Positions 39,731 to 48,936 of a DNA stretch of 64,000 bases are shown here, one piece after another. Both the position numbers and the translations under genes were made by a program. A model generated the notes under the pieces. It saw only the letters and a list, made by a program, of their open reading frames with translations, did no database searches and had not been told where the DNA came from. The stretch spans positions 1 through 64,000 of the forward strand of contig JAETQD010000011.1 of assembly GCA_021770825.1 (NCBI GenBank), read 5' to 3'. The first letter of the stretch is position 1, and each line of letters opens with the position of its first letter. Source of the DNA: Clostridium sp. (GTDB lineage: Bacteria; Bacillota; Clostridia; Lachnospirales; Lachnospiraceae).

Positions 39731-41044
39731 TCATTTTCCAAGAATATCATATACGGTTCCGCAGAAGATTTTCACTCCATTGACCAGTGCATCCTCTCTA
39801 AAATCAAACCGGCGGTTGTGGGCCGGTCCTGCTTCCGGAGTCAGAAGCCGCATGAAGGTGGCCTGGCCGCCCTGTTCCTGAACCCGGCGCATCATATAGG
39901 AAATATCTTCGCTTCCTCCGTTTCTGCTGCTGGTGGTTTCCGACACCGGAAGCTTTAAATGTTCCTCGCAGACCCTTCGTATCCGGTCCATCAGCGCCTG
40001 ATCGCTGGTCAGAGAATAAGCGGAGCCCATCAACTTCATCTCGCAGGTGCATCCATGCATTTTCGCTGCGCTTTCCAGCACATTCACCGCATACTCTTCC
40101 ATAAACTGGTTGATTTCCGTGGTCTCTCCCCGCACCTCAATTTCCATCTTTGCCTCATCGGCAATGACATTCCTTCCGCTTCCTGCTGTTACGGTTCCCA
40201 CATTGATACGGGACTGGCCGCCGGAATGGCGCGGGATTGCATAAAGATTTAAGATTGCCGTTCCCACTGCCAGCATCACATTCTTTCCAAGCTCCGGGGA
40301 GCCGCCCGCGTGGGACGACTTTCCATGGAAAATCACATCGTATTTTGTGGTGGCCAGAGAACCATGGCTTCCCGGAATCACCACCGCCGGGTTATCCTCG
40401 CTCTTATTGGACACATGAGAGCCGATCAGATAGTCCACGCCGTCCAGGTTTCCGTTTTCCACAATGGCCTTAGCCCCGCGGACACCTTCCTCCGCAGGCT
40501 GGAAAATCAGCTTCACGGTCCCTTTAAGGGAATCCCGGATGGACATTAAAACCTTTGCCACGCCCAGTCCAACGGCAGCATGGCCGTCATGGCCGCATGC
40601 ATGCATAAACCCCTCATTGACAGACCCAAAGCCTTCACAGGCCGGGCGGTGGGAAGGGTCCTTTTCCTCAAACACACCCAGGGCATCAATATCAAAGCGC
40701 ATGGCCACTGTGGGGCCCTCGCCGCAGCAAAGAATTCCGATCACACCAGTCATTCCGCCCTTTGTATACGGTACAAATTCCGGATCTGCCCCCTGGGAGA
40801 CTGCCCGCTCATACTGCGCTTCCAGTTCTTCCTCCGAGGGAACTCCCATCCTGGCGTCGCGCCTGCAGACCTGGTCGCCCACCAGAACCTCATAGCCCAG
40901 GTCTGAAAGCTTTCTTGCAATGATGGAAGAGGTCCGCATCTCGAACCAGCCTTTTTCCGCATATTTGTGGAAATCCCGGCGCTGTGCCACAAGCTCACTT
41001 GACATTTCATCTGCCATTTTCGTAATCTGTCCATAAATATCCAT
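39731..41044 (-). CDS. M20 amidohydrolase (AbgB/IAA-amino-acid hydrolase-like)
   Basis: The 437-residue protein has the M20D pattern: RRDFHKYAEKGWFE near the start, MRFDIDALGV, HACGHDGHAAVGLG near residue 150 with the metal-binding Cys and His, FQPAEEGVRGAKA near 188 and a C-terminal HNRRFDF His. A dimerisation lid lies between about 230 and 345. An insert of about 35 residues near the N-terminus (QYERAVSQGADPEFVPYTKGG region) recalls AbgA/AbgB-type aminobenzoyl-glutamate hydrolases. ATG 41044 has AGGAGG 8 bases upstream. It removes an acyl or aminobenzoyl group from an amino acid. The exact substrate is unknown. Confidence 0.85.
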   Translation of the reverse strand: MDIYGQITKMADEMSSELVAQRRDFHKYAEKGWFEMRTSSIIARKLSDLGYEVLVGDQVCRRDARMGVPSEEELEAQYERAVSQGADPEFVPYTKGGMTGVIGILCCGEGPTVAMRFDIDALGVFEEKDPSHRPACEGFGSVNEGFMHACGHDGHAAVGLGVAKVLMSIRDSLKGTVKLIFQPAEEGVRGAKAIVENGNLDGVDYLIGSHVSNKSEDNPAVVIPGSHGSLATTKYDVIFHGKSSHAGGSPELGKNVMLAVGTAILNLYAIPRHSGGQSRINVGTVTAGSGRNVIADEAKMEIEVRGETTEINQFMEEYAVNVLESAAKMHGCTCEMKLMGSAYSLTSDQALMDRIRRVCEEHLKLPVSETTSSRNGGSEDISYMMRRVQEQGGQATFMRLLTPEAGPAHNRRFDFREDALVNGVKIFCGTVYDILGK

Positions 41045-41095
41045 ATTCCGTTCCTCCTTTTCAGACAGGGACTGCCGCCTTCCCATCCCTTACTA

Positions 41096-42511
41096 CTACT
41101 GTTTCTTCGGCATCATCCGCCCGCCAAAACCTATGGCGAACACATGACCCTCTTCATTCCAGAAAAGCTTAATGGTCTTGTCGTTTGCATAGCCCCGGAT
41201 GACTCCCACCGATTCCGATACAGTGATGAAAGGCATTTCGGCACTTCCTGCTCTCACGCAGATTCTTCCATCCTGCTCATAGATCTCAATGGAATTTTCA
41301 TCTTCCTCGGCCGCTCCGTAAAAGCCGCAGGCTTCCTTCTTCGTTTTCGCGCTCCACGCCTCTTCCCTGTAATAGTCCCGGTCCCCCAGAGGATTTCTCC
41401 CGTGGTACATCCGCATGGCTGCATCTGCGATGGCACTTACGGGGACGTCTGACGTATTGCAGAGAACAATCACCCCGGCTCCGGCGTCATAGGACCAGGA
41501 CAGGTTGGAAGACACCCCGGTCAAACTGCCGCCGTGTTCCACCACCGTAAGGTCATCCAGTTTTTTTGTGGAAAGGCCGAAACAGTAATAACTTTCCGGA
41601 CGGTATTCGATTCTCGGCCTTACCATGGCTTTTATCCCTTCCATGGAGAGCAGTCTCGTTCCATCCGGCCCCTTTCCGTAATTGAGGTACATAGCCAGCA
41701 GCTTTTTCATGTCCCCAATGGTGGATTTCATAGACCCTGCGCCGCTCAAGGCAAAGGCGTTGTCATAATAATCCCTGGTTCCCTCCATGCCGTTCTCTGT
41801 CCTTCTGTACAAAACAGCCGCATTGGGATCCAGTCTGGGTCTCAGGAAATCACATCCGCTGCGTTCCATCCCAAGGGGCGCCAGAATGTTCTTCTTCACA
41901 TATTCTGCAAAGGACGGTTCCCCGCCTTCCCGTCTCACGATTTCAGAAAGGAGCCCGAAGCCATCGTTGCAGTAGCTCATGTAATCGCCCGGACGCCCGA
42001 TCAGGCCCTTTCCCTTCTCCTGTGCATCCAGCTGTCTGGCAACCACCTTTGTTCCTTCCTTCGCCAGGGCTTCAATATAAGCAAAGTCCCCGTCTTTTTC
42101 CTCTGTAATTCCCAGGCTTTCTGCCACATTTTTAATCAAAGTTCTTGAAACCGGGAAAAATCCGGCGCTGTGGCTTAAAAAGTGATGGATTTTAACGGTT
42201 TCCTGATTTTTATTGGTAAATTCCGGGATATATTTGCTTACCGGGTCCTCCAGACTTAAAATCCCCCTTTCGCAAAGCTGCATGATGGACAGCGCCACAA
42301 AAGATTTTGTCACAGACGCCAGGCCGAAAATGGTATTATCATCCATGGGAAGCTTCTCTTCCTTATCCCGGCAGCCGAAATACTTCTCATACTGGGTCTT
42401 TCCCTCCGTATCCACAATGGCCACGGCAATTCCTACGGCCCCACTCCGCATCTGAATCTGCTTCACCAGGTCCTCAAACAGGTACTGGTTTGCATGGTTG
42501 ATCTGATTCAT
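41096..42511 (-). CDS. Serine hydrolase of the class C beta-lactamase/esterase family
   Basis: The 471-residue protein has the nucleophile motif SVTKSF (SxxK, Ser near residue 68), YCNDGFG (YxN, near 181) and an HGGSLTG motif near 325 replacing KTG. A C-terminal lipocalin-like extension of about 100 residues follows. No signal peptide is visible, so it seems cytoplasmic, which argues against a penicillin-binding role. Such proteins are often D-aminopeptidases or esterases. It is the first gene of an operon with the M20 amidohydrolase (51-base gap), so the two may act on related amide or peptide substrates. Confidence 0.8.
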   Translation of the reverse strand: MNQINHANQYLFEDLVKQIQMRSGAVGIAVAIVDTEGKTQYEKYFGCRDKEEKLPMDDNTIFGLASVTKSFVALSIMQLCERGILSLEDPVSKYIPEFTNKNQETVKIHHFLSHSAGFFPVSRTLIKNVAESLGITEEKDGDFAYIEALAKEGTKVVARQLDAQEKGKGLIGRPGDYMSYCNDGFGLLSEIVRREGGEPSFAEYVKKNILAPLGMERSGCDFLRPRLDPNAAVLYRRTENGMEGTRDYYDNAFALSGAGSMKSTIGDMKKLLAMYLNYGKGPDGTRLLSMEGIKAMVRPRIEYRPESYYCFGLSTKKLDDLTVVEHGGSLTGVSSNLSWSYDAGAGVIVLCNTSDVPVSAIADAAMRMYHGRNPLGDRDYYREEAWSAKTKKEACGFYGAAEEDENSIEIYEQDGRICVRAGSAEMPFITVSESVGVIRGYANDKTIKLFWNEEGHVFAIGFGGRMMPKKQ

Positions 42512-42639
42512 GTTTCCCCCTCCGTTTTCTGTTCTGTCATTACTTCTATTAAATAACTAAAGTATATCACATTCACACTTCAAAAGAAATCCGCAATATG
42601 AAAGTCTGTTTTTACTGGATAAATAACCCTCTTACCCCC

Positions 42640-42668
42640 TTGAATCTCCGGCCAAAATACGATATACT
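42640..42668 (+). promoter_or_regulatory. Promoter of asnS
   Basis: TTGAAT (42640-42645), 17 bp, TATACT (42663-42668). A short TGCCTTT/AAAAAGGCA hairpin (42679-42700) and an AAGGAG ribosome binding site precede the ATG at 42718. No T-box is present. Confidence 0.75.
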
Positions 42669-42717
42669 GACATAAACTGCCTTTATTTCCAAAAAGGCAA
42701 ACAGAAGGAGAAAAACA

Positions 42718-44109
42718 ATGCAGCTGACAACAGTAAAAGAGCTTTTTAATGAGCGTGAAAAATATCTGAACACAGAAGTCCGTGTGGGCGGCTGGATCCG
42801 CAGCATCCGTGATTCCAAGGCCTTCGGCTTTATCGTACTGAATGACGGTTCCTGTTTTGATACTTTGCAGATCGTTTACCATGACACCATGGAGAACTTT
42901 GCCGAGATTTCCAAATTGAACGTGGGCGCTGCCATCCTCGTTAAGGGAACTCTGGTGGCAACTCCCCAGGCTAAGCAGCCCTTTGAAATCCAGGCTGACG
43001 AGGTCATTGTGGAAGGCACCTCAAACGCCGACTATCCGCTTCAGAAAAAGCGCCACACCTTTGAATACTTACGGACCATTTCCCATCTGCGTCCCAGAAC
43101 CAACACCTTCCAGGCCGTATTCCGTGTCCGCTCCCTGATTGCATACGCAATCCATCAGTATTTCCAGGAGCAGGGCTTCGTTTATGTGCATACTCCCCTG
43201 ATTACAGGCAGTGACTGTGAAGGCGCCGGAGAGATGTTCCAGGTTACCACCATGGATTTAAACAACATCCCCAAGACAGCAGACGGAGCTGTGGACTTCT
43301 CCCAGGATTTCTTCGGAAAGCCCACAAACCTGACCGTAAGCGGCCAGTTAAACGGCGAAACCTACGCCATGGCATTCCGCAACATTTACACCTTCGGTCC
43401 CACCTTCCGCGCCGAGAATTCCAACACCACCCGTCATGCGGCTGAGTTCTGGATGATTGAACCGGAGATGGCTTTTGCCGATTTAACCGACAATATGGCT
43501 GTTGCCGAGGGAATGTTAAAGCATGTAATCCGTTATGTTCTGGAAAATGCCCCGGCAGAAATGAACTTCTTCAACCAGTTTGTGGATAAGGGACTTTTAG
43601 ACCGCTTAAACCACGTATTAAATTCCGAGTTTGGCCATGTAACCTACACAGAGGCCATCAAGCTCTTAGAAGAGCACAACGACGAATTTGACTATAAGGT
43701 ATTCTGGGGCTGCGATCTTCAGACCGAGCATGAGCGGTATCTGACCGAGCAGATCTTCAAGAGACCTGTATTTGTAACGGACTATCCGAAGGAAATCAAG
43801 GCCTTCTATATGAAATTAAATGAGGACGGCAAGACCGTTGCCGCCATGGACTGCCTGGTTCCCGGTATCGGCGAGATCATCGGCGGAAGCCAGAGAGAGG
43901 ACAGCTATGATAAGCTGGTGGCCCGTATGGATGAGCTGGGCCTTAAGAAAGAGGACTACGGCTTCTATCTTGACCTCCGCAAATACGGCTCCGTCCGCCA
44001 TTCCGGTTTCGGTCTGGGCTTCGAGCGCTGCGTGATGTATCTGACCGGCATGGGCAACATCCGCGATGTTATCCCGTTCCCGCGTACCGTAAATAACTGC
44101 GAATTATAA
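42718..44109 (+). CDS. asnS: Asparaginyl-tRNA synthetase
   Basis: The 463-residue class IIb synthetase has an N-terminal OB-fold anticodon-binding domain ([23 protein letters not shown]) and a catalytic domain with motif 2 [25 protein letters not shown] and motif 3 [15 protein letters not shown]. The Asn-specific patterns and length match AsnRS. It charges tRNA-Asn in the cytoplasm. A hairpin at 44138-44169 separates it from the repair pair downstream. Confidence 0.97.
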   Translation: MQLTTVKELFNEREKYLNTEVRVGGWIRSIRDSKAFGFIVLNDGSCFDTLQIVYHDTMENFAEISKLNVGAAILVKGTLVATPQAKQPFEIQADEVIVEGTSNADYPLQKKRHTFEYLRTISHLRPRTNTFQAVFRVRSLIAYAIHQYFQEQGFVYVHTPLITGSDCEGAGEMFQVTTMDLNNIPKTADGAVDFSQDFFGKPTNLTVSGQLNGETYAMAFRNIYTFGPTFRAENSNTTRHAAEFWMIEPEMAFADLTDNMAVAEGMLKHVIRYVLENAPAEMNFFNQFVDKGLLDRLNHVLNSEFGHVTYTEAIKLLEEHNDEFDYKVFWGCDLQTEHERYLTEQIFKRPVFVTDYPKEIKAFYMKLNEDGKTVAAMDCLVPGIGEIIGGSQREDSYDKLVARMDELGLKKEDYGFYLDLRKYGSVRHSGFGLGFERCVMYLTGMGNIRDVIPFPRTVNNCEL

Positions 44110-44137
44110 TTGTACCGGCCTTTTGGGCCGTCCGAGG

Positions 44138-44169
44138 GGAGCGCACAGACTGACTGATGCGCTCCTTTG
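44138..44169 (+). terminator. Hairpin after asnS
   Basis: GGAGCGCA and TGCGCTCC form an 8-bp stem followed by TTTG. It lies 29 bases after the asnS stop and before the next gene. It may end transcription only in part. Confidence 0.5.
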
Positions 44170-44186
44170 AAATTGGAGGATTACCC

Positions 44187-45257
44187 ATGAAATTTATCCA
44201 CACCGCCGATATCCACTGGGGAATGGTGCCCGACAGTGACCGTCCCTGGGGTAAGAAACGGGAACAGGCCATACGGCTCACCTTCCAGGCCATCGTAGAG
44301 GAAGCCAGGGAAAGCCGCGCAGATCTCCTTCTCATCTCCGGCGATCTGTTCCACCGCCAGCCCCTGGCCAGGGATTTAAAGGAGGTCAATTACCTCTTTT
44401 CCACAATTCCCGGCACCCGGGTGATCATCATTGCAGGAAATCACGACAGAATCCGCAAAAGCTCTGCCCTTTTAAGCTTTACCTGGTGTTCCAACGTGAC
44501 CTTTCTCATGGACGAGGAGCTGGATTCCGTCTATTTTGAAGACCTGAATACAGAGGTTTACGGTTACAGCTATCATACGCCGGAAATCACCGAGGATAAA
44601 ACCGCCCGTTTTTCCATCCCGGACAGCCGGCGCATAAAAATTCTTCTGCTCCACGGCGGCGATGCCAAGCACCAGCCCTTTGATAAAAACGCTCTGGCTG
44701 CATCCCCGTTCTCTTATATTGCCCTGGGCCATATCCACAAGCCTGCCGTTCTTTTGGAAAACCGGATGGCCTATCCGGGATCCCCGGAGCCTCTGGACAT
44801 GACAGAGACGGGTCCCCACGGGTTTTTTATGGGGGAAATTGACGATCTGACCGGGCGGGTAACCTCCCTGGAATTTAAGGCTGTCTCCCAGGCCCAGTAT
44901 GTTCCGCTGGTGGTCAATGTTACAGCCGCCACCACCAACGCAGAACTCTCCCAGCTCATTGCCGACGAAATCCGCAAGCGCGGCGCCGCCAACATTTACC
45001 GGTTCCGCATCCGCGGCATGCGGGATCCCGATACGGAGTTTGATCTGGACTTTCTGGCAGGTCAGTGGAACATCGTGGAAATCCTGGATGAGTCGGAGCC
45101 CCAGTATGATTTTCACAGGCTTTTTGCCGAACATCCCAGCGATATGATCGGCTTTTATATCCAGGCTTTGATGAAAGATGACATGAGTCCGGTGGAGAAG
45201 AAAGCGTTATATTATGGAATCCACGCCCTGCTCATGACGAAAGACGAAAGGAGTTGA
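44187..45257 (+). CDS. SbcD/Mre11-like DNA repair exonuclease (YhaO-like)
   Basis: The 356-residue metallophosphoesterase has the five Mre11 motifs: HTADIHWG at residue 5, SGDLFHRQP near 52, AGNHDR near 88, LLHGGDA near 155 and ALGHIHKP near 183. The dinuclear Mn site is complete. The C-terminal part has no known motif. ATG 44187 has GGAGG 7 bases upstream. It is followed after 7 bases by the ATPase partner, as in B. subtilis yhaO-yhaN. It probably processes DNA ends together with that partner. Confidence 0.85.
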   Translation: MKFIHTADIHWGMVPDSDRPWGKKREQAIRLTFQAIVEEARESRADLLLISGDLFHRQPLARDLKEVNYLFSTIPGTRVIIIAGNHDRIRKSSALLSFTWCSNVTFLMDEELDSVYFEDLNTEVYGYSYHTPEITEDKTARFSIPDSRRIKILLLHGGDAKHQPFDKNALAASPFSYIALGHIHKPAVLLENRMAYPGSPEPLDMTETGPHGFFMGEIDDLTGRVTSLEFKAVSQAQYVPLVVNVTAATTNAELSQLIADEIRKRGAANIYRFRIRGMRDPDTEFDLDFLAGQWNIVEILDESEPQYDFHRLFAEHPSDMIGFYIQALMKDDMSPVEKKALYYGIHALLMTKDERS

Positions 45258-45264
45258 ATGCCCT

Positions 45265-47100
45265 GTGAAATTACTGGAACTACACATTGACGGCTTCGGA
45301 AAATTTCATGACCGCACCATCTCCTTTGAGGATGGAATCAATGTCATTTACGGAAAGAACGAGGCCGGAAAATCCACGCTGCACACCTTTATCCGCGGCA
45401 TGCTCTTTGGAATCGAACGCGGACGCGGGCGGGCCGCCAGAAATGACCTTTATTCCAAGTATGAACCCTGGGAAAACAGCGGAACCTATGAGGGATGGCT
45501 CCGCCTGGAATCGGGAGGCGCCGTTTACCGCATTGAACGGAAATTCCGAAAGGACAGCAAGTCCTTAAAAATCATCAACGAAACCCGGGGCTTGGAGGAA
45601 GAGCCCACAAAGGCCTTTCTGGACCAGATTCTATGCGGTTTAAATGAGACCACCTACAATAACACCATCAGCATCGGCCAGCTAAAGAGTGCCACCGAGG
45701 AGGGCATGGTGGGCGAACTGAAAAACTATATCGCCAATATGAACACCACCGGAAATATCTCTTTAAACATCACAAAGGCCACCGCCTTTTTGAGAAGCCA
45801 GAAGCGCAGCCTGGAAGCCAACCTGGTTCCCGATGCCTCCAGGGAATATACGGCGCTGCTGGCGGAAATCCGCAATGTGGATGCCGAAATTTCTTCCCCC
45901 CAGTACGAAAACCAGCTTGCTTCCTACCAGACCATGCGGTCCCAGGTAAAGGGCATCATTGAAAACACCCAGGCCGAGAAAGCGGCCCTGGATGAAAAAA
46001 TAAAAAAGGGCAAGCAGGTCCTTTCCGATCACCAGTTTACAGACCAGGCCTCCGTAACTGCTTACTCAGAAAACGGTCTGCGCCTGTATGAAAGCTACCG
46101 GAATGCCGAAGCAGAATGCCGGAAAAAATCCCGGAAGGTGCTTACCGGACTTTCCTTTTTCCTGGCAGCCTGCGGTCTCTGTACTGCCGGATATCTGGGG
46201 ATCACCGATCTCAACCGGTTTCTTCCCCTCATAATCGCAGCCGGAGGAGCTGCCTTTATCTGCCTGATTGCCGGATTCACCCTCATCGGACGGGACAAGC
46301 GGTATAAAAAGGCCATGGAAGAAACCAGCACACAGCTTTTGGAAATCTTAAAAAGGCACCTGGGCGATGCCTCCATCTCCGAAGAAGCTATGAATGCCTT
46401 TAAGGCCAGGATGGCAGAGTTTTCCAAGCTCTGCGACATGGTGGTAAAATCAGAAGAAGCCATGCGAAAATATATGGAGGATATCAGTTCTCTCCAGGAA
46501 AAACAGAATACATGCAGTGAAATGATCGAGAAACAGCAGAGAACCCAGTGGGAACTGGAAAAGAAGCTGGAGCATTTAAATAACTGCAAAAACCAGGCTG
46601 CCGCCCTGAAACGGACGCTGGCGGAAAATGACAAGATCCGGGATGAAGTGGCCGCCATCGAGATGGCCCAGGAGACCATGACCGATCTCTCTTCCTCCAT
46701 CCGCGATTCCTTCGGCCTGTATCTGAATAAAGAGGCCTCCCGGCTGGTGACCGGAATCACCGGGGGTATTTACAACAGTATGAGCATTGACGAAAATCTC
46801 AATGTATTCTTAAATACCAGGACGAAGCTGGTTCCCTTAGAAAACGTCAGCAGCGGCACCATGGACCAGGTATATCTGGCTCTTCGCCTGGCGGCGGCAA
46901 AACTTCTTCAGGGAGACGGCGAGCCGCTTCCGTTGATTTTCGACGACAGCTTTACCCAGTACGATGACGACAGGCTCCGCACAGCCTTAAAATGGCTTTC
47001 GGAATCCTATGGCGGTCAGATGATCGTCTTCACCTGCCACCGCAGGGAAGCCCAGATGCTGCGGGCCCATCAGATACCGTTCCATCTGATTGAAATGTAA
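45265..47100 (+). CDS. SbcC/YhaN-like AAA ATPase with central membrane helices
   Basis: The 611-residue protein begins KLLELHIDGFGKFHDRTISF, the usual SbcC/YhaN start, and has Walker A GKNEAGKST near residue 31. The C-terminal ABC part has a signature-like NVSSGTMDQVYLALRLA near 530, Walker B LIFDDSFTQYD near 560 and a His switch in FTCHRRE. The coiled coils are interrupted at about residues 290-350 by two hydrophobic helices (FFLAACGLCTAGYLG and LIIAAGGAAFICLIAGF), a feature of YhaN-type proteins. The start codon is GTG; a nearby ATG is out of frame. It is shorter than B. subtilis YhaN (about 960). It likely works with the upstream nuclease at the membrane. Confidence 0.85.
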   Translation: MKLLELHIDGFGKFHDRTISFEDGINVIYGKNEAGKSTLHTFIRGMLFGIERGRGRAARNDLYSKYEPWENSGTYEGWLRLESGGAVYRIERKFRKDSKSLKIINETRGLEEEPTKAFLDQILCGLNETTYNNTISIGQLKSATEEGMVGELKNYIANMNTTGNISLNITKATAFLRSQKRSLEANLVPDASREYTALLAEIRNVDAEISSPQYENQLASYQTMRSQVKGIIENTQAEKAALDEKIKKGKQVLSDHQFTDQASVTAYSENGLRLYESYRNAEAECRKKSRKVLTGLSFFLAACGLCTAGYLGITDLNRFLPLIIAAGGAAFICLIAGFTLIGRDKRYKKAMEETSTQLLEILKRHLGDASISEEAMNAFKARMAEFSKLCDMVVKSEEAMRKYMEDISSLQEKQNTCSEMIEKQQRTQWELEKKLEHLNNCKNQAAALKRTLAENDKIRDEVAAIEMAQETMTDLSSSIRDSFGLYLNKEASRLVTGITGGIYNSMSIDENLNVFLNTRTKLVPLENVSSGTMDQVYLALRLAAAKLLQGDGEPLPLIFDDSFTQYDDDRLRTALKWLSESYGGQMIVFTCHRREAQMLRAHQIPFHLIEM

Positions 47101-47151
47101 GACAACCGGCACAGCCCGCGCCGGGACATGACGCATCCGTCCGGCAATATT

Positions 47152-47188
47152 AAAAGGGGAGTACCGCACAAAAACGATACTCCCCTTC
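47152..47188. terminator. Bidirectional terminator between convergent genes
   Basis: AAAGGGGAGTA pairs with TACTCCCCTT. T-rich sequence follows on both strands (TTCTTTGTTC and TTTTAAT). Confidence 0.8.
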
Positions 47189-47205
47189 TTTGTTCTATGA
47201 TACAG

Positions 47206-47445
47206 TTAATCCAGGTAATTTCCAACCAGACTTGTGTTATACTGCTTAATGATCTTGATCTGGATGGAACCATCCGGCAGTGTGGTTTCTTCAATGATCT
47301 TATACTGGGTCCTGTTTCTTTCCAGAGTCTTTTTATAATGCTCCACTTCCTCTTTCACCTGTTTTACCGCAAGAGTATGGTCCAGATCCTCTTTTAACAT
47401 AAAGTGGAGTGTCTGGCAGATGCAGGCTGCTTTTACACGTTTCAT
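47206..47445 (-). CDS. Small conserved-looking protein of unknown function (79 residues)
   Basis: The protein starts MKRVKAACICQTLHFMLKED and continues with a helical stretch (AVKQVKEEVEHYKKTLERN) and a beta-like end (YKIIEETTLPDGSIQIKIIKQYN). ATG 47445 has GGAGGGG 6 bases upstream. A longer frame to 47493 lacks a ribosome binding site. A CxC pair and an amphipathic helix are the only visible features. It stands alone between a terminator and the polyferredoxin gene. Function unknown. Confidence 0.65.
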   Translation of the reverse strand: MKRVKAACICQTLHFMLKEDLDHTLAVKQVKEEVEHYKKTLERNRTQYKIIEETTLPDGSIQIKIIKQYNTSLVGNYLD

Positions 47446-47602
47446 ATGATTCCCCTCCATTATTAATAATAAAAAATACAGCCCATGGCACAACCGGATT
47501 TACGCAACTGTGCCACACGCTGTATTCTTATTATAATATATCTTTTTTTCACTTTCAAAGGCAATTTTAAACAAAATCCCTCGGGCCCGGACTGGGCATT
47601 TT

Positions 47603-48442
47603 TCATACCTTCAATGCATTCTTCGGGCAATGTTCCACGCATTCCATACACAGAATACATTCCGTTCCGTTTTTCCGCTTTCTGGAATTGTCCGTCACCT
47701 CCACGTTCATGGGGCAGATTCTTTCACACTTATGGCAGGAAACACAGAGTTCCCGGTCACAGGTTACCCGCATCCGCGAATAATAGCTCATCGGCTTTAA
47801 AAAAACCGTGATAGGACAGACGTATTTGCAGAAAGCCCGGTTATCCTGAAAACCTATTGCCATCAGAATTCCCACGGCATAATAAATCACATTTCCCCAT
47901 AAAAAGCACCAGAACATGAGCCGTTCCAGATCACCTTTCTGAAACAGAAATAAGCAGCCCACAAACAAAAAGGAACACACAAAAACAAGATAGCGAATCC
48001 AGCCGATCTTCTTTCGCGGTCCTTTCGGAACTTTATATGGGAGCAAATCCAGAATCATGGCTGTCCAGCAGGCATAACCGCACCACCCCCGGCCGAAGAT
48101 CAGCGGGCCGAAGATTTTCGCCACGGCATAGTGAATGGTTGCCGCCTCAAACACTCCGGTAAACAGATAATACCAGAAACCTTCGATCTGCATGTTTTCC
48201 CGGCTCATAAGGCCAAGGTACACCAGCATATAAAGCCCCACTAAAAACTGCACCACACGCCTTGCATACTTTACTTTCTTCGTGTACAGAAAAAGTCCCA
48301 GAGAAATGGAACATCCTATGTAGCTGAAATTGTAAAGATAAAAGGCATTGGCCTTGGTCTGCCATAAAACCACTGCTATGGTTTCAAAGACAGCCAGCAT
48401 GAGGATTGGACCCATATATTTTTTCAGTGTTTTCATTTCCAC
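47603..48442 (-). CDS. Membrane polyferredoxin (NapH/CcoG-like 4Fe-4S protein)
   Basis: The 279-residue protein has about five membrane helices, the intramembrane motif FGRGWCGYACW near residue 120 and CKYVCP near 208, and two C-terminal [4Fe-4S] motifs (CVSCHKCERICP and CILCMECVEHCP). Such proteins pass electrons across or along the membrane (NapH, RdxA/CcoG). The redox partner is unknown. It overlaps trmL by 10 bases and ends a long minus-strand gene run. Confidence 0.85.
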   Translation of the reverse strand: MEMKTLKKYMGPILMLAVFETIAVVLWQTKANAFYLYNFSYIGCSISLGLFLYTKKVKYARRVVQFLVGLYMLVYLGLMSRENMQIEGFWYYLFTGVFEAATIHYAVAKIFGPLIFGRGWCGYACWTAMILDLLPYKVPKGPRKKIGWIRYLVFVCSFLFVGCLFLFQKGDLERLMFWCFLWGNVIYYAVGILMAIGFQDNRAFCKYVCPITVFLKPMSYYSRMRVTCDRELCVSCHKCERICPMNVEVTDNSRKRKNGTECILCMECVEHCPKNALKV

Positions 48443-48924
48443 TCCAGACGGTGCAGATGACCTTCCATAGTCATTTTCTCAAAGCCATTCTGTCTTAATG
48501 CCTCGTAGAGGACAATGGAAACGGAATTGGACAGGTTCAAAGACCGGATGTCTCCCCACATGGGAATCCGCACACAGGTGTCCTGATAGTCCACCAAAAT
48601 CTCTTCGGGAATTCCCCGGCTCTCCGGGCCGAACATCAAAAAGCAGTCCGGCTCGTACTGCACGTCCGTATAGACGGTCCGCGCCTTTGTGGTGGCCATG
48701 TAAAGCCTGGCTCCCGGATTCCGTTCCAGGAAATCGCCGAAATCACTGTACACCGTCACATCCAGCTTATCCCAATAATCCAGTCCGGCCCGCACCAGAT
48801 GCTTTTCACTGAGCTTGAACCCAAGGGGCTCGATCAGATGAAGCTTCGTGTTGGTTGCCACGCAGGTGCGGCCGATATTTCCTGTATTTGCCGGCATTTC
48901 CGGCTCAAAAAGTACGATGTTCAT
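48433..48924 (-). CDS. trmL: tRNA (cytidine(34)-2'-O)-methyltransferase TrmL
   Basis: The 163-residue SPOUT methyltransferase has the knotted AdoMet-binding motifs: PEMPANTGNIGRTC near residue 8, LMFGPESRGIPEE near 95 and IPMWGDIRSLNLSNSVSIVLYEALRQ near 118. TrmL methylates the ribose of the wobble base of tRNA-Leu. The length is typical. It follows the aminotransferase gene by 12 bases and overlaps the polyferredoxin gene. Confidence 0.95.
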   Translation of the reverse strand: MNIVLFEPEMPANTGNIGRTCVATNTKLHLIEPLGFKLSEKHLVRAGLDYWDKLDVTVYSDFGDFLERNPGARLYMATTKARTVYTDVQYEPDCFLMFGPESRGIPEEILVDYQDTCVRIPMWGDIRSLNLSNSVSIVLYEALRQNGFEKMTMEGHLHRLEWK

Positions 48925-48936
48925 AAAAACGCTTCT

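Noticed and set aside
42580..42717. T-box leader before asnS
   Set aside because: The leader is only about 45 bases long from the predicted start and has no T-box sequence or antiterminator.
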